Positions 13,777 to 16,732 of a DNA stretch of 16,732 bases are shown here, piece by piece. This stretch comes from Clostridia bacterium (GTDB taxonomy: Bacteria; Bacillota; Clostridia; Oscillospirales; CAG-272): NCBI GenBank assembly GCA_900769475.1, contig CAAGGQ010000180.1, positions 1 to 16,732 on the forward strand, given 5' to 3'. Positions within the stretch are counted from its first letter, which is position 1; each line of letters begins with the position of its first letter. The translations under genes and the position numbers were made by a program. The notes under the pieces are model-generated. The model was not told the DNA's origin and did not search any database. It was given only the letters and a program-made list of their open reading frames with translations.

Positions 13777-14541
13777 TTATGATTTGGTTAAATAGCTTCG
13801 AATGGCGGTCATATCCTTCAGCAAGGGTTGGGAACGGGTGGCGTACTCATCATATTCGTGAACGCACAGATACATACAGCAGCCCAACTCGCCTCCAATG
13901 CGGCGAAGCAGATGACATTCGCCTCCGCACAGGAAGAGGAAGGGGATCGACAAATGCTCCTTGAGAAGGTGGATGATTCGAAGATTTTCCAGCTGCTCCT
14001 CCATGGTGTTGGCCTTGACCACGATTTTGGAGATGTCGGCACCGCGTTCCTGATGTCCCAGAGCAATCTCGAGGACCCGCTCTGCCGGGATGAATTTATG
14101 AACGTGAGAGGAGATCAGCACCTCGGCGCCCGCGCGATGCAAACGTTCTGCCAGATCCTTTTGCTTTTGCACGGCAACGGGATCGGTGGTAAACTCTCCG
14201 GGCTGGGCGTCAAAATAATCGCCCATCATATCGCAAAGAGTAGCACCGCACTCGGCCAGCTCCACCAGCTCGTCGGCCAGGATCTCATCGGTTTTTCCCT
14301 CGTTTTTGTGATTGCGATAATTGGTGACGTACACCGGTCGCCCCTGGGCCGAAGCAAAGAGACGCTTGTAGGTTTCGGGGGTACGGTGTGTGGACTCCAG
14401 CTTGCAAAACTGCATACCCAAGGCGTCGGCGCCCTCGGGAATGGAATAACCAACCAGCTCCTCGATACGGTTGGGTTCGGAACCCTGTACCATGCAGGTC
14501 AACAGGGGTTTTTCATGATGTAAAAAGCTTGGCTTTTTCAT
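13777..14541 (-). CDS. Type I 3-dehydroquinate dehydratase (AroD)-like TIM-barrel protein, altered substrate pocket
   Basis: A 254-residue protein collinear with type I dehydroquinase. The Schiff-base lysine (K172 in ADISKIVVKANT, matching AroD K170), the partner histidine (H146 in LISSHVHK, matching H143), R76 (matching R82) and R213/R214 in LLRRIGGELG are kept. Residues that bind the ring hydroxyls and carboxylate in true AroD (E46, R48, E86) are replaced: the EWR region reads GMQ and the DLEL region reads DMMGD. It should therefore be a class I lyase/dehydratase using a lysine imine, but probably on another keto-acid or keto-cyclitol. It is one of five genes in a catabolic operon rather than an aromatic biosynthesis cluster. 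Its ATG overlaps the SDR stop as ATGA. Confidence 0.82.
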   Translation of the reverse strand: MKKPSFLHHEKPLLTCMVQGSEPNRIEELVGYSIPEGADALGMQFCKLESTHRTPETYKRLFASAQGRPVYVTNYRNHKNEGKTDEILADELVELAECGATLCDMMGDYFDAQPGEFTTDPVAVQKQKDLAERLHRAGAEVLISSHVHKFIPAERVLEIALGHQERGADISKIVVKANTMEEQLENLRIIHLLKEHLSIPFLFLCGGECHLLRRIGGELGCCMYLCVHEYDEYATRSQPLLKDMTAIRSYLTKS

Positions 14542-15317
14542 TTCGGATACTTCTCTCGTTTCATAGCGTTTCGACCACCGTCGATCATAATATTTTCACC
14601 GTTGATGAATTTTCCCTTGTCGGAGGCAACAAAGAGCACCAGATCAATGATCTCCTGAGGATCGGCGGCGCGATTCAGCAGAGTGCGCATGCTGGCCATG
14701 CTGGCGCGGGTGAGCACCGGTCCGGGGGAGATGCAAACGCAACGAATGCCGTGGGGAGCACCGAATTGCGCAATGGATTTGGTAAAGCCGTACATCAGCG
14801 CCGATTTGGCGGTGGGGTATTCCACGCCGTAGCTATCGCCTTCCATTCCCGAAATGGAGCCGATGTTGATGATCAAGCCGCTCTTCTGCTCCCGCATCTG
14901 CTTGGACACTGCGTGGGCAAAGTAGAAGGGACCCTTGAGGTTCACGTCCAGACCCCAATCGAAGACATCGATGGGCACGTCGGGAAATTCGGGATATTCG
15001 GAGCGGCGGTTGCGGATGCCCAACATACGCACGGCGGTTCCGCCGGCAAAATTGACCACGATGTCGATACGACCAAAGGCCTCCACGGCGCGGTCACGAG
15101 CATTGCAGACCTGGGCGTAATCCCGCACGTCGCAGAGCACGCCAAGGGCGCGTCCCTTGCCTTGGCGGTTGATCTCCTCCACTTTTTCCGCAAGAACGGC
15201 TTCGTTCACGTCACACATCACAACGTCCCCACCCAGGGCGGCAAAGTTTTGGGCAAAGAGCAGACCCATGCCCGAAGCCGCGCCGGTGGAAATGGCTACT
15301 TGATTCTCAAATTGCAT
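14538..15317 (-). CDS. Short-chain dehydrogenase/reductase (classical SDR), copy 1
   Basis: First gene of the second operon, 259 residues. TGAASGMG (11-18) is the cofactor loop; D36 in VMCDVN suggests NAD(H). The usual NNAG is NFAGG (89-93), a mild deviation. The catalytic residues are S154/S156, Y167 and K171 (YPTAK). An insertion around 97-118 (RNRRSEYPEFPD), absent from simple FabG-like members, may shape the substrate pocket. It probably oxidises the incoming substrate of the operon, giving the ketone used by the AroD-like enzyme; that order is inferred only from gene order. AAGGAGG lies 10 nt before the ATG. Confidence 0.93.
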   Translation of the reverse strand: MQFENQVAISTGAASGMGLLFAQNFAALGGDVVMCDVNEAVLAEKVEEINRQGKGRALGVLCDVRDYAQVCNARDRAVEAFGRIDIVVNFAGGTAVRMLGIRNRRSEYPEFPDVPIDVFDWGLDVNLKGPFYFAHAVSKQMREQKSGLIINIGSISGMEGDSYGVEYPTAKSALMYGFTKSIAQFGAPHGIRCVCISPGPVLTRASMASMRTLLNRAADPQEIIDLVLFVASDKGKFINGENIMIDGGRNAMKREKYPK

Positions 15318-15350
15318 GATTGCAATCCTCCTTATCTTGATGTTATGCTT

Positions 15351-15379
15351 ATTATAATATCACAGAGCCCGTTTTGCAA
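15351..15379 (-). promoter_or_regulatory. Promoter of the second operon
   Basis: On the minus strand TTGCAA (-35, 15374-15379) and a perfect TATAAT (-10, 15351-15356) are separated by 17 bases. Transcription should start near 15344, giving a short leader before the AAGGAGG site. Confidence 0.7.
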
Positions 15380-15387
15380 TAGGAAAA

Positions 15388-15410
15388 GTGATACTAAATT
15401 GATCTTTTTG
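15388..15410. promoter_or_regulatory. Motif pair GTGATAC / ATCTTTTTG shared with the other AraC intergenic region
   Basis: GTGATAC (15388-15394) and ATCTTTTTG (15402-15410) sit between the two divergent promoters, just upstream of the operon -35 box. The same two strings occur at 10430-10436 and 10393-10401 in the first AraC-controlled region, in the other order. They are candidate regulator sites, perhaps read by related AraC proteins. Confidence 0.35.
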
Positions 15411-15430
15411 ATATTTTTTTGTGTTTTATA

Positions 15431-15459
15431 TTGCTTTTTGTTGATGAAAATGGTATAAT
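15431..15459 (+). promoter_or_regulatory. Promoter of the second AraC-family regulator
   Basis: TTGCTT (-35, 15431-15436), 17-base spacer, perfect TATAAT (-10, 15454-15459) with an upstream TGG extension. The start is predicted near 15466, about 18 nt before the chosen ATG. Confidence 0.72.
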
Positions 15460-15483
15460 GAAGCATCGGGAGGGAGGATGCTT

Positions 15484-16242
15484 ATGAAGGATATTCCAAG
15501 CTGGATCGTCGTCACACAGGTGGAGAATGTGGCAACGGTGAGCTCCCCCAAGGGGCGGCAGGTGTCTATCTATAACCGGAAAAGTTATGGCCTGTCCTTT
15601 TGTATGGAGGGGCAGATCACCTATACCCACAGAGGAAAGGAGTACGTGTCGGATCGCAACCATGCCGTGCTGTTGCCTCGCGGGGAGAGCTATACGCTTT
15701 ATGGAGATAAGGCGGGGCAGTTTCCACTAATTAATTTTCAATGCGAGGGATTGTTACTGAACACGCATAAGGTGATTCCTCTGGAGCATCCCGAAGCCTT
15801 TTTTAAGATCTATGAGGAGATGCGAACCTTGTGGCCATTTGAGGAAAATCGGTTACGTGTTTTGAGCCTCTTTTATGACCTGTTGGATCGTTTGACCGAG
15901 GATCCCGGGCGGGATCCCCTGTCTCCGGCACTACTATATATCGAGCAGCATTATAATGATCCTACACTGAACAATGCCGAATTGGCGCGTCAGTGCAGGA
16001 TCAGTGAGGTTTATTTGCGAAAGCTATTCGTTAAGCAATACGGAAAGAGTCCGCGGCACTATTTGATCGATGTGCGTATCCAAAAGGCAAAGCAGCTCCT
16101 ATCCGAGGGAACGCAAAAGGTAGCGGCCATTTCCGAGCAATGTGGCTTTTCCAATCCCTACCACTTTTGCCGAAGCTTTAAGAGCATCGTGGGAACTACG
16201 CCCACCGAATACCGAATGGAGCACCGGGTGTTCTCCATTTAA
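15484..16242 (+). CDS. AraC-family transcriptional regulator, divergent to the second operon
   Basis: A 252-residue regulator with a cupin-like sensor domain (about 20-95, including LPRGESYTLYGD) and a C-terminal AraC DNA-binding domain (about 155-250) with LNNAELARQCRISEVYLRKL (162-181) and VAAISEQCGFSNPYHFCRSF (213-232). It probably controls the five-gene operon starting at 15317. An earlier in-frame ATG at 15478 abuts the ribosome site (GGGAGG, 15472-15477) with no spacing, so the ATG at 15484, six bases after it, is preferred. It is a different AraC protein from the one at 10470; similarity lies mostly in the HTH part. Convergent to dgoK, sharing a terminator. Confidence 0.93.
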   Translation: MKDIPSWIVVTQVENVATVSSPKGRQVSIYNRKSYGLSFCMEGQITYTHRGKEYVSDRNHAVLLPRGESYTLYGDKAGQFPLINFQCEGLLLNTHKVIPLEHPEAFFKIYEEMRTLWPFEENRLRVLSLFYDLLDRLTEDPGRDPLSPALLYIEQHYNDPTLNNAELARQCRISEVYLRKLFVKQYGKSPRHYLIDVRIQKAKQLLSEGTQKVAAISEQCGFSNPYHFCRSFKSIVGTTPTEYRMEHRVFSI

Positions 16243-16247
16243 AAGAG

Positions 16248-16278
16248 AAAAAGACGATGCAAGAAGCACCGTCTTTTT
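16248..16278. terminator. Bidirectional terminator between the second AraC gene and dgoK
   Basis: AAAAAGACG (16248-16256) pairs with CGTCTTTTT (16270-16278), and TGC (16258-16260) with GCA (16266-16268), with one A:C mismatch and an AAGAA loop. The A-rich and T-rich ends give a U-tract on both strands. It lies 5 nt after the AraC stop and 2 nt after the dgoK stop. Confidence 0.8.
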
Positions 16279-16280
16279 GT

Positions 16281-16732
16281 TTATTCCCCATACTCAAAAA
16301 TGCGGATGGCGCCGCGGCAAACGCAGGCATCGATCTCTTCCTCCGAGAGGGAGACCGCCTCCAGGTCGCTCCGATGCTTGAGGAGCGTGAAGAGGGCGCT
16401 CCGAAGCTGTTTCTTGCCCCCAATCACCACGCGCCGGATCCCTGCCTTACGGATGCTTTCGACCTCGGGAGCCAGAACCGCACCCAGGAAAAAGCTGTAG
16501 AGCTGCAGGGGGGACCGGTGAAAGAGAGTGTCTCCGATCCGCGCCTTGAACAACGCCTGATTCAGCCCCAGGCGTTGGCAACAGTCAAAGCCCGCCAAAA
16601 GATCCTCCTCGGCAAAGGTCTCCTGCTCCAGGTTGATGCTCTTTTTCAGAATGGTGTATCCCGAAAGGGCGTAGAGCATCTCCCCCGTCAGAGAGGTGCG
16701 GAAGGATACGATGCGTCCCTCGACGTCGGTCT
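16281..16732 (-). CDS. dgoK: 2-dehydro-3-deoxygalactonokinase (DgoK family), C-terminal part, partial at right edge
   Basis: The open frame enters from the right edge and ends at TAA (16281-16283), giving 149 residues. SFRTSLTGEMLYALSGYTILKK near the edge matches the DgoK signature of the type F-T-x-(M/L)-TGELFALL-x-x-HSIL, and LYSFFLGAVLAPEVE matches the later D-x-L-x-GLLIGAEV element. DgoK uses ATP to make 2-dehydro-3-deoxy-6-phosphogalactonate, which KDPGal aldolase then splits to pyruvate and glyceraldehyde 3-phosphate. The ATP-binding N-terminus is outside the window. Its start is not visible, and an internal ATG at 16679 should not be taken as the start. It suggests that more sugar-acid genes lie to the right. 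Confidence 0.78.
   Translation of the reverse strand, partial: TDVEGRIVSFRTSLTGEMLYALSGYTILKKSINLEQETFAEEDLLAGFDCCQRLGLNQALFKARIGDTLFHRSPLQLYSFFLGAVLAPEVESIRKAGIRRVVIGGKKQLRSALFTLLKHRSDLEAVSLSEEEIDACVCRGAIRIFEYGE

Noticed and set aside
15318..15327. Palindrome GATTGCAATC between ribosome site and start of the first SDR
   Set aside because: A 10-base palindrome in short leader DNA is likely chance; I found no second full copy beside the promoter.
15478..15480. Earlier ATG for the second AraC regulator
   Set aside because: It directly abuts the GGGAGG ribosome site, leaving no spacing; the ATG at 15484 is better placed.

Overview
The window reads as a chromosomal segment of a Bacillota (probably Clostridia, gut-type anaerobe) genome. 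Evidence is the strong AGGAGG-type ribosome sites, AT-rich intergenic regions with TTGACA/TATAAT-like promoters, the cytoplasmic sugar and sugar-acid enzymes, ETF-linked flavoenzymes and the complete lack of oxygen-dependent functions. The taxonomic call is inference; no rRNA or marker gene is present. All genes except two AraC-family regulators lie on the minus strand, and no gene-free stretch exceeds 300 bases.

Layout. (1) 1-677: an ECF-like sigma factor running off the left edge, with its own promoter at 764-792. (2) 852-10313: a tightly packed eight-gene minus-strand operon, in transcription order: fucose-isomerase-like protein, FAD-linked dehydrogenase (GlcD/AGPS type), Fe-S partner (GlcF-like, but with degenerate CCG domains), class II aldolase, PfkB kinase, IolB-type isomerase, FGGY kinase, and a fused EtfB-EtfA protein. 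It has a clear promoter (10350-10378) and terminator (801-842). (3) 10470-11318: a divergent AraC-family regulator that probably controls this operon; repeated motifs overlap the operon -35 box. (4) 11395-15317: a second compact minus-strand operon (SDR, AroD-like class I lyase/dehydratase, SDR, metallo-beta-lactamase-fold hydrolase, quinone-oxidoreductase-like MDR enzyme), with a divergent AraC regulator at 15484-16242. (5) 16281-16732: the C-terminal part of a 2-dehydro-3-deoxygalactonokinase (DgoK) running off the right edge.

How the genes may work together (inference). The first operon has two aldose/ketose-type isomerases, two sugar kinases and one DHAP-type aldolase, plus a flavin dehydrogenase, a ferredoxin-like Fe-S protein and a single-chain ETF. 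This looks like a route that isomerises, phosphorylates and cleaves a sugar or deoxy-uronate-type compound, coupled to an ETF-dependent (possibly electron-bifurcating or confurcating) oxidation of a 2-hydroxy-acid-like intermediate or product. IolB occurs without iolG, iolE or iolD in the window, so the upstream substrate is probably not made from inositol by the classical route encoded here. The second operon looks like redox and lyase/hydrolase steps on a further carbohydrate or cyclitol-like acid, and DgoK adds a sugar-acid theme. No transporter is encoded in the window. The most interesting points are the ETF-linked operon as a whole, the Fe-S protein that has lost the CCG cysteines, the fused short EtfBA, the AroD-like enzyme with an altered substrate pocket, and the motifs shared by the two AraC-controlled promoter regions.
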